From a bacterium (GTDB lineage: Bacteria > Patescibacteriota > Patescibacteriia > UBA9934 > GWF2-40-263): 35,390 nucleotides of DNA. The first letter of the stretch is position 1, and the number at the start of each line of letters is the position of its first letter. The stretch is from positions 1 to 35,390 of the forward strand of contig JAGVQB010000001.1 in NCBI GenBank assembly GCA_020051955.1. The letters run 5' to 3'. The notes under the pieces were generated by a model. It saw nothing but the letters and a program-made list of their open reading frames with translations, was not told the DNA's origin and did no database searches. Both the position numbers and the translations under genes were made by a program. Below, piece after piece: positions 20,501 through 27,024 of the stretch.

Positions 20501-21320
20501 TACCCTCTACTCGGTAAAATTTGCCGATAGTCAGGGAACAGAAACAACAGAGACATCAGGGACAGCATTCAGTTCTGTTAACGGTAATATTCAGTACGTC
20601 TTTGCATCCGTCCCAACCATTACGGCTGTTGATCTCACAAACTCAACACTCGTGAACGGTCAGGCAGTTGACCTCTATAAGTTCACAGTCTCCGCCGCTT
20701 CCAATGGCAATGTGGCTTTGAAGCAATTCAAGCTCTCAACATCTTGGTCAGACGGTGGAACAGCTGATACTCTCGAGGTAGAATCGCTCAAGCTTTACAA
20801 GAACGGATCTGATATCACATCATCGGTTACGATCGTTGATGAGAACGGAAACGTCGTTACAAGCACAAGCGGATTGCTAGAGAGTGACGAGGATGCTGTA
20901 ATAACATGGACAACAGAGGATACGGTTAGCGCCGGTGAGACCGTGACATACACAGTTCGCGGAACTCCATCAGGATTCCGAACAGTCGGTGCTGATACCT
21001 CAGGTGACTCTGTCAGCTTCTATCTAGCTCAAGATGCCGCTACAAACGGCACGAGCGTGTACCTTAACGATGAGACAGACCTTGCGGGTGGACAATCCGA
21101 AATTATGGAATTGTTCACCAGCGCTGCTGCATCTTCATCTGATGGTACAGGTACAGCCGCCGATGATAGCTCGGCTACTGTAAGCGCAAACCGCTTCATT
21201 TGGTCCGATGTTAGTGCCGCAAGTCACAGTTCGTCTGCAAACGCAGACTCAACTGGCGACTGGCACAATGGATACTTGGTCAAGAACCTCGACCTCTCGG
21301 GCGAGACATGGTCTAAGTAA
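17541..21320 (+). CDS. S-layer-like surface protein
   Basis: A 1,259-residue secreted protein. A signal peptide covers residues 1-37, with predicted cleavage at AQA|AEYGD. Residues ~40-165 are a surface domain shared with the Ycf48-like protein at 25508 (VYYYGSDGLRYSFPTEKTYF, VYRPGSRWLKI, WNQFIDDVPD). The remaining ~1,050 residues are repeated Ig-like beta modules rich in Thr/Ser/Val, with phrases like SETIYVRSDI, GNHQIKVMADIIGG and ETIYVDVYADI recurring every 130-150 residues. It ends in NGYLVKNLDLSGETWSK. Low Cys, low Lys, a consensus -10 box, a 5' mRNA hairpin and a strong terminator suggest an abundant structural protein. It is likely the cell's main surface-layer or fibre protein, but no classical SLH anchor domain is visible. 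Confidence 0.85.
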   Translation: MSNSLRLTKKAFTIAIATATILWTAGLAAFVPTQAQAAEYGDLIVGETLSTVYYYGSDGLRYSFPTEKTYFSWYVDFDDVVQISDEELADISPAGNIVYRPGSRWLKITSDEKVYAVSTDGTLHWIETAEVAEDLAGSNWNQFIDDVPDVYFTNYTVGESITDASEGYNGMLWTDGDDTYLVWDGEVRSVSSAGMSANGFQDGFVLDGDGFDVDSLDEGDDVTGELAYLTDAAQEVEDEDYEETKEIEVSISGSPASSTLIETQAVADLLHVTLTNNSASDVKLTGLTVTRTGVSSDTTLSNVYLFDGFVRLTDAATISSGRATFNDSTGLLTIAAGASETIYVRSDIANTTNGQTVGLKIASASDLVFSVSGSASGSFPMQGATHTIADNPTTFGTADFTGSTTPTAATVDPQEGYRVFERTLSVGKNELNLTAARFRNIGSIDADDVNNWQLYVGGVMRGSAVSQEDADGYVTFDFSSAPIELKTGNHQIKVMADIIGGSGRTVTVGLRNSADFILVDQDYSQPVRPTVGSATFAAMDAGAQLISSGTLTYTKMSDSPSGNVTNTASGVTLGKWSVKAFGESMKVENLRFAFTESDADDVSLRNGAVYLNGSQIGSTASLEANAGAGTDYTEYTFGSAFIVVPGSPATLEIRADIYDADGTDNIEANDTIIAQVVDMNGILNVQQMTSGGYIDAPDGSAVAANTLTVSTGSLTLAKNGSYANQTVIDPKTAYKVGSATVTASTTEAINLTEIAVDFDEDGTGHVADSDTSEPADGDMYNLYVKYGPAANMVTTSTKGTISETSNSWSINYALGAGETIYVDVYADIDSAISTGEVIQTAIDVNGTTVNSGTSPSTTKIAGQTITITAGSFTEFNDNHPVAAVAAANQLLEVARYRFSASNENYTIKELTTSVASATAAGLVNEVRIYDGSTLVASTVYDENTNTRATFTGLAVAVNANVSKTLIIKYLLNNVGVGAGTSQTDVANTLYSVKFADSQGTETTETSGTAFSSVNGNIQYVFASVPTITAVDLTNSTLVNGQAVDLYKFTVSAASNGNVALKQFKLSTSWSDGGTADTLEVESLKLYKNGSDITSSVTIVDENGNVVTSTSGLLESDEDAVITWTTEDTVSAGETVTYTVRGTPSGFRTVGADTSGDSVSFYLAQDAATNGTSVYLNDETDLAGGQSEIMELFTSAAASSSDGTGTAADDSSATVSANRFIWSDVSAASHSSSANADSTGDWHNGYLVKNLDLSGETWSK

Positions 21321-21325
21321 TCCGC

Positions 21326-21342
21326 GATACTCTAGGAGTATC
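21326..21342 (+). other. 3' hairpin directly after the S-layer-like gene
   Basis: GATACTC and GAGTATC pair around TAG, 5 bases after the stop. There is no U-run, so it is more likely an mRNA 3'-stabilising or attenuating hairpin than a terminator. Confidence 0.45.
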
Positions 21343-21433
21343 AATCTCTTCGACAATCCACACGTCTTGCGAGCGATCGGCGACGGCTGATGCCAACGCC
21401 TTGGCTCAATCAAGACCGGGATCTCGAGGAGTC

Positions 21434-21468
21434 AACACCACCCCACAACCGGGTGGTGTTTGATTTTT
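21434..21468 (+). terminator. Strong Rho-independent terminator of the S-layer-like gene
   Basis: AACACCACCC (21434-21443) pairs perfectly with GGGTGGTGTT (21451-21460), followed by TGATTTTT. It lies 114 bases after the stop codon. Confidence 0.85.
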
Positions 21469-21476
21469 CCTCCCAG

Positions 21477-21512
21477 GTCGTGCATCCGACCTACGCCAGT
21501 CGTGCATCCGAC
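21477..21512. repeat. Direct repeat of 14 bp, 22-bp period
   Basis: GTCGTGCATCCGAC occurs at 21477-21490 and 21499-21512, each followed by C/G-TACG. It lies between the terminator and the next promoter and could be a paired regulator site. No gene is seen in 21321-21587. Confidence 0.6.
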
Positions 21513-21548
21513 GTACGACTACGTGCAAAAAAAGCACTTAGGCGGTGT

Positions 21549-21577
21549 TTGATTTGAATGTGAGTGCGTGTGATAAA
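21549..21577 (+). promoter_or_regulatory. Promoter of the DUF2283 gene
   Basis: TTGATT, a 17-base spacer and GATAAA (TAAAAT two bases on is an alternative), ending 11 bases before ATG 21588. This leaves a very short leader without a Shine-Dalgarno sequence. Confidence 0.45.
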
Positions 21578-21587
21578 ATGAAACGAT

Positions 21588-21815
21588 ATGAAGATCGAGT
21601 ACGACAGAGAAGCCGACGCGCTTTACGTGCATCTATCAGAGAAACCTAAAAAAGTGGCAAAAAGTCGTGAGATTGAAAACGGAATTATTTTGGATTTAGA
21701 TGGAAAGAAACAATTGTTGGGCATAGAGGTTCTCGACGTTTCTAGACGTTTTAAGGAAGCTGACGCGTTTCAGTTTGCAGTGACACACTTGGCAAAGGAA
21801 CGCGTGAGCATATAG
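21588..21815 (+). CDS. DUF2283 family protein
   Basis: A 75-residue protein. MKIEYDREADALYVHLSE, then a Ser-Arg-Glu (SREIENGIILDLD) and LLGIEVLDVSRR, match DUF2283 (PF10049) over its whole usual length. The biochemical function of the family is not known to me. A 36-residue ORF starts 6 bases after it, and that ORF overlaps the polymerase gene start, so the three are probably one transcript. Small size and pairing with another small gene would fit an antitoxin-like or regulatory role, but nothing in the sequence proves this. Confidence 0.85.
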   Translation: MKIEYDREADALYVHLSEKPKKVAKSREIENGIILDLDGKKQLLGIEVLDVSRRFKEADAFQFAVTHLAKERVSI

Positions 21816-21821
21816 TCTCAT

Positions 21822-21932
21822 ATGACAGATCACCAAGTTACATCAAATGATATACTCGTTGCCTTGATCGAGATTATGAAAAAGAAAGGCCTCCTTGATG
21901 AGGATGAGGCACGGGAGATCCTCGATGCTTAA
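21822..21932 (+). CDS. 36-residue small protein
   Basis: ATG 21822 to TAA 21930-21932. The product starts MTDHQVTSNDILVALIEIM and ends KKKGLLDEDEAREILDA. It is acidic and helical, with a pattern (a helix, then KKGLLDEDEAREIL) seen in short SHOCT-like or EF-hand-like helical hairpins. It shares one base with the next start (TAATG), typical of translational coupling, and sits between DUF2283 and the polymerase. Its function is unknown. Coding status rests on in-frame spacing, the overlap and plausible composition. Confidence 0.6.
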   Translation: MTDHQVTSNDILVALIEIMKKKGLLDEDEAREILDA

Positions 21933-22813
21933 TGCAAAATTGGGTATTATTTAAAGACATGCTCGCATCCTTACAGACCCTGCACCTCCAACCACTCGAG
22001 CAAAAACTTTTTTTCGCCACTCGCGCAGGGCTATTTTTACTGCTCTTAACCCCGCTTCTTTTTTCCCATCATCTAACACATCCGTTTAGCTCTACGCAGT
22101 CGTACACGATTCTGGCAGTGAGCGAAGTCGTTTTTTTATCTTACGTCTGGCTTGCATCACTCTTTCCGCTCTGGCGACCACGATGGACTTTGGTGGATAA
22201 AGTTTTTTTTATTTACGTTGGGATTCTATTCATCACTCTGCTGACGGGCGAGGATCCTTTTTCCAGCTTTTGGTCGAGCATGGTTCGCACGACGGGCGGA
22301 TTGATGTGGTTGCATTTATCAGCTGTCTTTATTGCTGTCCGTGGTGTGACGCGTACGCGAGAAAATTGGGTGAAGTTGTTTACCGTTTCAGTGAGCGCGG
22401 CACTGCTTAGTTCTTTCTTTCACGCTTTGTCGCTCGTCGGGATTGATCTCATTTCACTTGCCGCGGGGGGAAGTACGTTTGGCAACTCAACATATTTTGC
22501 CACGTATCTGTTATTTAACTTTTTTTTTCGCGTTTTTTATTGCGACGCAGACAACAACACGATTGACACGACTGTTCGGATATGGCTCTGCCATTCTTCT
22601 TGGTGCGACACTGTTGACTACAGCGGCGAACGCGGGCAAGGTTTCTCTATTGGGAGGTTTGTTGTTCCTTGTTATCTTGTGGCTCGTTTTTTTGGGGCAA
22701 AAGAAATGGATGCTGACTGTAGGGCTTGCGAGCTTGGGTATGCTGGTCGCAGTTTTTTTCGCAGTTGTAGTTTTGGCTTTTCGTCCAGGTTATGTTCAAG
22801 ATACACTTGTTGA
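21932..22813 (+). CDS. O-antigen ligase-like protein, N-terminal part before a frameshift
   Basis: The frame opens at ATG 21932, overlapping the previous stop (TAATG). About 200 residues form hydrophobic segments of an O-antigen polymerase/ligase (LDKVFFIYVGILFITLLTGED-like motif, FSSFWSSMVRTTGGLMWLHL, then GNSTYFATYLLFNFFF). After the nine-T run at 22520-22528 the translation turns into Cys-rich nonsense (CHSSWCDTVDYSGERGQGF) and ends at 22813. The coherent protein continues in another frame. Read with eight T, 21932-24002 becomes one 689-residue protein. So this is either a real mutation, a sequencing or assembly error in a homopolymer, or a slippage site. Confidence 0.8.
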   Translation: MQNWVLFKDMLASLQTLHLQPLEQKLFFATRAGLFLLLLTPLLFSHHLTHPFSSTQSYTILAVSEVVFLSYVWLASLFPLWRPRWTLVDKVFFIYVGILFITLLTGEDPFSSFWSSMVRTTGGLMWLHLSAVFIAVRGVTRTRENWVKLFTVSVSAALLSSFFHALSLVGIDLISLAAGGSTFGNSTYFATYLLFNFFFRVFYCDADNNTIDTTVRIWLCHSSWCDTVDYSGERGQGFSIGRFVVPCYLVARFFGAKEMDADCRACELGYAGRSFFRSCSFGFSSRLCSRYTC

Positions 22814-24002
22814 TATATCTTCTGGCGCGCGATTTGTTCTTTGGGATATGGCTTGGGAGGGGATTCAGGAGAGACCATTGTTAGGATGGGGGCTTGAGAA
22901 TTATCAGTTCGTATCTTATAAGTTTTTTAATCCATGTCTCGGATCAGAGCAGTGCGGAGGAGAGCTGTGGTTTGATCACGCGCACAACAAGTTGCTCGAT
23001 GTTTGGGTGGAGACCGGGTTATTCGGTTTGATGGCCTACATATCGATTTTTATTGTCGCTATTTTTTCTTTTTGGCGCGCAGGGACAACATCACCTCGCG
23101 CTCGTCGTGCTTTCATCATCCTTACTGCTGGTCTTGTCGCGTATTTTGTTCAGAATCTTACCGCTCTTGAAACCTCAACTCTTCTTCTTTTTTGGGTGCT
23201 TCTTCTTGCGGCAGTAGGCGCCATATCGGAGACCGGCTCTTTTTCCAGCGAAGGTAATTCCATGGATTCGTTGAGGACTTCTAGAATTGTCCCCACCGTC
23301 GCAAGTCTACTGTTCCCATTTGCAATTTTTTTTCTCGTGATCCAGCCAGTTCAAGCAAACCTGGCAGTTCGCCAAGCCATCTTCGCGACAGAACCAGAAC
23401 AACGCGCGCGAGCTTATGACACAGCGACAAGTTTATCTCCTGTTGGTATTGATATGAGACGCGTCTGGCTTGCTGATGATACGGTTAAGACCATTTGGCA
23501 AAGAATTCCAGTTGGCACAGAGCTACCAGCAGGCTTGGTTCAAGAGTTGAACAATGCGGCTGACCTATTGGAAGATTCGCTACGACGCTCGCCAGGAAAT
23601 TTGCGCGCACGTATTGCGCTTGGATTTGTTTATAAGACAAAGGGGCATTTTTTAGAAGATGCAGAGTCATACGAAAAAGCTACCAAGATTTTTGAGGAGG
23701 GGATTCGTCTTAGCCCGAGCCATCCGATCGTGCGCAGGGGGCTTGCTTCTGTGTATTTGGATCAGGGAAGAAAAGAAGACGGTTCGACATTAATGCGGAC
23801 GTTGGTTGAATTATCTCCAGAGAGTCCGGCGGCATATAATTATTATCTTGCCACCCTTCGTCTAATTGGAAATCAGGATGAGTTTGAGCGAGTTGCTTCT
23901 CAAGCGATTAAGTCCTTCCCGTCTCTCTCAAGCGACATCGAACAATTACGCAGAGCCGATAATCAGGCTGATGGCCAGGCACTGCTTTATCTCTTTCATT
24001 GA
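22530..24002 (+). CDS. O-antigen ligase-like protein, C-terminal part with TPR domain (after the frameshift)
   Basis: This is the continuation of the gene started at 21932. It has hydrophobic segments (AFFIATQTTTRLTRLFGYGS onward), the Wzy_C signature loop (GWGLENYQFVSYKFFNP, then FDHAHNKLLDVWVETGLFGLM), further membrane segments to about 23350, and then a soluble C-terminal part with two or three TPR-like units (NLRARIALGFVYKTKGHFLE, PIVRRGLASVYLDQGRKEDG, SPAAYNYYLATLRLIGNQDE). The ligase-TPR fusion is a common layout in Patescibacteria. If not reached by slippage it has no good start before ATG 22706. The role would be glycan polymerisation or transfer at the outer membrane face. Confidence 0.82.
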   Translation, partial: AFFIATQTTTRLTRLFGYGSAILLGATLLTTAANAGKVSLLGGLLFLVILWLVFLGQKKWMLTVGLASLGMLVAVFFAVVVLAFRPGYVQDTLVDISSGARFVLWDMAWEGIQERPLLGWGLENYQFVSYKFFNPCLGSEQCGGELWFDHAHNKLLDVWVETGLFGLMAYISIFIVAIFSFWRAGTTSPRARRAFIILTAGLVAYFVQNLTALETSTLLLFWVLLLAAVGAISETGSFSSEGNSMDSLRTSRIVPTVASLLFPFAIFFLVIQPVQANLAVRQAIFATEPEQRARAYDTATSLSPVGIDMRRVWLADDTVKTIWQRIPVGTELPAGLVQELNNAADLLEDSLRRSPGNLRARIALGFVYKTKGHFLEDAESYEKATKIFEEGIRLSPSHPIVRRGLASVYLDQGRKEDGSTLMRTLVELSPESPAAYNYYLATLRLIGNQDEFERVASQAIKSFPSLSSDIEQLRRADNQADGQALLYLFH

Positions 24003-24045
24003 TTTGTGATTTGTACCTCGTATTTATTCTTGCCCCCTTGCCCCG

Positions 24046-24083
24046 GTCGGAAATCAGAATCCCGACTACGACACCTTTCCGAC
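24046..24083. repeat. Inverted repeat upstream of the nuclease-like gene
   Basis: GTCGGAAA (24046-24053) and TTTCCGAC (24076-24083) flank 22 bases and end next to a TATAAT box. It could be an operator or a weak terminator for the polymerase gene. Confidence 0.45.
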
Positions 24084-24085
24084 AC

Positions 24086-24091
24086 TATAAT
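24086..24091 (+). promoter_or_regulatory. Consensus -10 box of the nuclease-like gene
   Basis: TATAAT, leaving a leader of about 40 bases to ATG 24139. A second candidate, TAAAAT at 24125-24130, would give a nearly leaderless mRNA. No clear -35 is seen for either. Confidence 0.4.
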
Positions 24092-24138
24092 TGTTGCAGT
24101 CTTTTCTTTCGCGTATTTTGGCGATAAAATATAGCGGC

Positions 24139-24555
24139 ATGAAGATATATCAGACAAAATCAAAGTCGCTAGCCGGGACGAACTATAAGGAGGTTTATAA
24201 GAAGGTGTTTGGTTTTTATTCAACAATCAGAAAGAGAACAAAAAGACGACCGTATGTTAGGTCGGCATATTTTAATAAGGAGAAAATTTTCTTGCCGCTA
24301 TTTTGGAATCATCTGCATGAAAAATTGAATTTTCGTGACAAGACTCGTCGTGTAAAATTTTTTTTATGCGCGATTGAGCTTATTAGGCAAAGCAGGTTTG
24401 ATCCAGAGTCGAAGGAAAATGTAAACAGAAGATCGGAGATACTGCACCGTTTTTCGGGGAAGACAAAAGACGGGCAATTATTTTTCGTGCAGATAAAAGA
24501 AGAGAAAAAGTCTGGAGAAAAATGGTTGTTGTCAGTTTTTGGTGCAGAAAAATAA
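24139..24555 (+). CDS. Possible PBECR-type (Barnase/EndoU/ColicinE5/RelE-like) nuclease-domain protein
   Basis: A 138-residue basic protein from ATG 24139; a longer frame from a TTG at 24091 is possible but adds unconvincing residues. Conserved-looking blocks are RRPYVRSAYFNKEKIFLPLFW, ARRV-like KTRRVKFFLCAIELIR, and RRSEILHRFSGKTKDGQLFF followed by VQIKEEKKSGEKWLLSVFG. This order (His/Arg block, then FVQIKE...KSG...S.F) is what I recall for PBECR toxin-like RNases of phages and mobile elements. The family call is tentative. It has its own promoter, is followed by a strong hairpin, and stands alone with no visible antitoxin gene. Confidence 0.6.
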   Translation: MKIYQTKSKSLAGTNYKEVYKKVFGFYSTIRKRTKRRPYVRSAYFNKEKIFLPLFWNHLHEKLNFRDKTRRVKFFLCAIELIRQSRFDPESKENVNRRSEILHRFSGKTKDGQLFFVQIKEEKKSGEKWLLSVFGAEK

Positions 24556-24558
24556 AAG

Positions 24559-24611
24559 AAAAAGACCTTCCGCCAGTTTGGGGCTTATGAGCCCCGGCCG
24601 AAAGCCTTTTT
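24559..24611 (+). terminator. Long hairpin terminator after the nuclease-like gene
   Basis: GGGGCT/AGCCCC pair around TATG in the centre. The outer arms (AAAAAGACCTTCCGCC with GGCCGAAAGCCTTTTT) pair at about 12 of 16 positions, ending in five T. It is longer than a normal terminator and could also be a structured small RNA. Confidence 0.65.
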
Positions 24612-24664
24612 CACTCCCAATATAATGTTTGATGTCACTCGCGTCAATGGGCGCTGTGGATACA

Positions 24665-24670
24665 TATAAT
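24665..24670 (+). promoter_or_regulatory. Consensus -10 box of the pseudouridine synthase gene
   Basis: TATAAT, 17 bases before ATG 24687. The -35 is poor. The leader would be about 10 bases and has no Shine-Dalgarno sequence. Confidence 0.5.
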
Positions 24671-24686
24671 ACGACCATTTTCTTTT

Positions 24687-25394
24687 ATGAAAACTCGCCT
24701 TAACAAATTTCTTGCCGATCGTGGAATGTGCTCGCGACGAAAAGCGGACGAGCTGATTTCCGCTGGAAAAGTTTTTGTGAACGGCGCGCGGGCAGAGCTT
24801 GGGATGATGGTTGATGAGAGTGACGACGTGAGGCTGAGGGGTAGAGAGGTCGTGAAGAAGAAACCCGAGACGGTTTATTTTGCGTTTCACAAACCCGTTG
24901 GGATCATCACGAGCGTGGATCCAAACGCGCGCGATTCGGTTATCTCGTTTCTTCATTTGCCAATGCTCGTGTTTCCAGTCGGAAGGCTTGATGTCGCTTC
25001 TTCTGGTTTATTGCTCCTCACAAATGATGGGCGGCTCTCCGAAAGTATTACTAACCCTCGACACAATCATGAGAAAGAATACGTCGTGACGGTTGATCGT
25101 GAGATAAAGGACGGCGACCTGCGCGCGATGGCGCAGGGGATCATGATTCTTGGTTCCATAACCAAGCCAGCGGTTGTGCGCCGAGAGAGCGCGCGGATTT
25201 TCAGTATCATTCTCACCGAAGGTCGCAATCGCCAAATCCGTCGTATGTGCGAGGCGCTTGGATATGATGTGAAGAATCTCGTACGCGTGCGCGTGATGAA
25301 CATCGAGCTTGGCAATCTCCCTGTTGGCGCGTGCAGACCTCTAACAAAAAAAGAAGTCACAGAACTTTTGCGTTCGACACTCGGTGAGAATTGA
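24687..25394 (+). CDS. Pseudouridine synthase, RsuA/RluB/RluF family
   Basis: A 235-residue enzyme converting uridine to pseudouridine in rRNA. An N-terminal S4 RNA-binding domain (RLNKFLADRGMCSRRKADEL, IKAGKVFVNG-like) covers about residues 1-50. The catalytic domain has YFAFHKPVGIITS, the motif FPVGRLDVASSGLLLLTNDG with the catalytic Asp in RLD, and RNRQIRRMCEALGYDVKNLVRVR. Length and order are normal for the family. The specific position (16S U516, 23S U2605 or U2604) cannot be decided. It is the only housekeeping gene in the window and is not part of the surface clusters around it. Confidence 0.93.
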   Translation: MKTRLNKFLADRGMCSRRKADELISAGKVFVNGARAELGMMVDESDDVRLRGREVVKKKPETVYFAFHKPVGIITSVDPNARDSVISFLHLPMLVFPVGRLDVASSGLLLLTNDGRLSESITNPRHNHEKEYVVTVDREIKDGDLRAMAQGIMILGSITKPAVVRRESARIFSIILTEGRNRQIRRMCEALGYDVKNLVRVRVMNIELGNLPVGACRPLTKKEVTELLRSTLGEN

Positions 25395-25411
25395 CGCTAT
25401 TTTTTAAGTGA

Positions 25412-25440
25412 GCAAAAAAAAGCCCCCGACGGGGACAAGC
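25412..25440 (-). other. Hairpin with T-run on the minus strand
   Basis: On the minus strand a short CCCC-GTC-GGGG stem is followed by eight T. It would terminate leftward transcription, but no leftward gene reaches it. It may limit antisense transcription between the two rightward genes. The rest of 25395-25507 holds only the next promoter. Confidence 0.3.
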
Positions 25441-25489
25441 CCCACAAGGGTCTCTTTCGTGGTGATCTAAGGCAAAGTTATCTTTTTCA

Positions 25490-25498
25490 TGGTACTCT
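25490..25498 (+). promoter_or_regulatory. Extended -10 promoter of the Ycf48-like gene
   Basis: TGGTACTCT (TG-N-TACTCT) ends 10 bases before ATG 25508, predicting a leader of about 3 bases and no Shine-Dalgarno sequence. Confidence 0.45.
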
Positions 25499-25507
25499 GT
25501 CAATACT

Positions 25508-26995
25508 ATGCAAAAATATTTTTTCCCAGCCCTTGTCACCTCTGTCACTCTTGTCGCCCTTGTCACCTTTCTCGCGCTTGTCACTTCCTCCGTGCTCGCT
25601 TCGTCTTCATGGATCGAACAAGACTCCGGTACTCTCCAAAGCCTTCGCGCCATTGCAAAAACCGATGGCACGCTTATTGCTGGCGGGAACACTGGGTACC
25701 TTATGCGTTCAATAGATGAGGGGCAGACCTGGTCGCGCATTGAACAATTTTCAAGCACGTGGTGGCATGACTTGGAAATGGAACCAGACGGTGATGTTGT
25801 CGCTGTGGGCGATGGGGGAAGTTACGCGGTTTCTTCTAACGCCGGTGTAACGTGGGTTTCATCCTCGCTTGGTGTCTCTGTAAATCTTTTCGACATTGAA
25901 CGCACGCAATCGAATGGGTACATCGTGGGTGATTCTGGAACCGCGCTGTATTATTCGGACAACAGTAAAAATTGGCACACCACATCCACTGGTGTGACTG
26001 ACAATCTTTACGCTGTGCAAGATATGGGGGACGGAACCGCGTGGATGGCTGGATCGGGTGGGCGGTTGTTGCGCGTAAGCCAGAGCGGTTTATCTTTTGC
26101 GAATCTTGGGCGAGTTGTCGTGGATAATATTCGGGGGCTGTATTTTACGAGCGCATCAACAGGTTGGATCGTTGGCGAGAAGGGCACATTCAAAAAGACA
26201 ACCGATGGTGGGACGAGCTGGGTGGCGGTGAGTGTGAGTGGGCTTGTGTCGCAGGATCTTTTTGACATTAAAGCGTTTGGAGATGACATCGTCGTTGTTG
26301 GCGACAAGATAATTATTCAGTCACAGGATGGCGGAGTGACTTGGAGTACCACGGATTTTACTAGCGACAACATCACGTTTTACGCGGCTGTTTTCGATAG
26401 TGATGGCGAGTTGTGGGCGGCTGGGACGGATTATGATGTGAAGTCCGCGGTGTTTCATTACCAGGAGGAGGTAGTCGAGGTGGACGAGGTTGTCGAGGTT
26501 GAGGAAGAGGAAGGAGAGGAAGTAGAAGCGCAGGCGGCAAGCCTTATCAAACTCGCGTGCGTTGGAGAGACTCTTGATAGCGATCCCTGCCGCGCGGTTT
26601 ATTATTACGCCACTGATGGCAAGCGTCATGCTTTCACAAACGAGAACGTGTTCTTCACTTGGTTTGATGACTTCGATGACGTTGTGGAGGTGAGCGCGGA
26701 TTTTATGTCAGACTTGATGCTTGGCGCGAACGTCACATATCACCCTGGCACGCGAATGGTGAAGTTTCAAAGCACACACACGGTTTACACTGTATCGGTG
26801 GGTGGCGTGTTGCGCGCGATCGCGAGCGAGGACATTGCTGAAGGGTTATATGGCGCGGACTGGAACCAGCAGATTGATGACATATCAGATTCGTTTTTCG
26901 GTGATTATACTTTTGGTGAGGTGATAGATTCTGTTGGTGATTATGATGTGGAGGAGGATCAGGAGTCGGTACAAAATTTGGATGACAATTTTTAG
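25508..26995 (+). CDS. Secreted Ycf48-like beta-propeller with C-terminal surface domain
   Basis: A 495-residue protein. A signal peptide covers residues 1-31 (cleavage VLA|SSSW), and its hydrophobic core is encoded by six 9-bp repeats. Residues ~32-318 are a Ycf48/BNR-type propeller with repeated GDxGxxxxSxDxGxTW units (SIDEGQTWSRIEQ, SSNAGVTWVSSS, TTDGGTSWVAVS, SQDGGVTWSTTD). An acidic linker at about 320-343 (EEVVEVDEVVEVEEEEG) leads to a C-terminal domain of ~150 residues like the N-terminal domain of the S-layer-like protein (AVYYYATDGKRHAFTNENVF, YHPGTRMVKFQ, DWNQQIDDISD). Relatives of Ycf48 assist photosystem II, but here the fold is probably used for extracellular binding. The shared domain suggests attachment to the same surface structure. 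Confidence 0.82.
   Translation: MQKYFFPALVTSVTLVALVTFLALVTSSVLASSSWIEQDSGTLQSLRAIAKTDGTLIAGGNTGYLMRSIDEGQTWSRIEQFSSTWWHDLEMEPDGDVVAVGDGGSYAVSSNAGVTWVSSSLGVSVNLFDIERTQSNGYIVGDSGTALYYSDNSKNWHTTSTGVTDNLYAVQDMGDGTAWMAGSGGRLLRVSQSGLSFANLGRVVVDNIRGLYFTSASTGWIVGEKGTFKKTTDGGTSWVAVSVSGLVSQDLFDIKAFGDDIVVVGDKIIIQSQDGGVTWSTTDFTSDNITFYAAVFDSDGELWAAGTDYDVKSAVFHYQEEVVEVDEVVEVEEEEGEEVEAQAASLIKLACVGETLDSDPCRAVYYYATDGKRHAFTNENVFFTWFDDFDDVVEVSADFMSDLMLGANVTYHPGTRMVKFQSTHTVYTVSVGGVLRAIASEDIAEGLYGADWNQQIDDISDSFFGDYTFGEVIDSVGDYDVEEDQESVQNLDDNF
25532..25585. repeat. Six 9-bp units encoding a signal-peptide core
   Basis: CTTGTCACC, TCTGTCACT, CTTGTCGCC, CTTGTCACC, TTTCTCGCG and CTTGTCACT lie head to tail, encoding LVT-SVT-LVA-LVT-FLA-LVT. 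They resemble the intergenic 9-bp units at 964-990. Confidence 0.75.
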
Positions 26996-27004
26996 GAAGA
27001 ACGA

Positions 27005-27010
27005 TACAAT
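27005..27010 (+). promoter_or_regulatory. Putative -10 box of the subtilase pair
   Basis: TACAAT, 15 bases before ATG 27025, with no clear -35. It would drive both tandem subtilase genes. Confidence 0.4.
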
Positions 27011-27024
27011 ACCGCAAGTTAACT

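Noticed and set aside
21321-21587. Possible tRNA or small RNA gene after the S-layer-like gene
   Set aside because: I looked for a cloverleaf and a T-loop motif and found only a short hairpin, a terminator and a direct repeat.
25067-25360. Minus-strand frames within the pseudouridine synthase gene
   Set aside because: Completely covered by a well-supported gene on the other strand and with no recognisable product.
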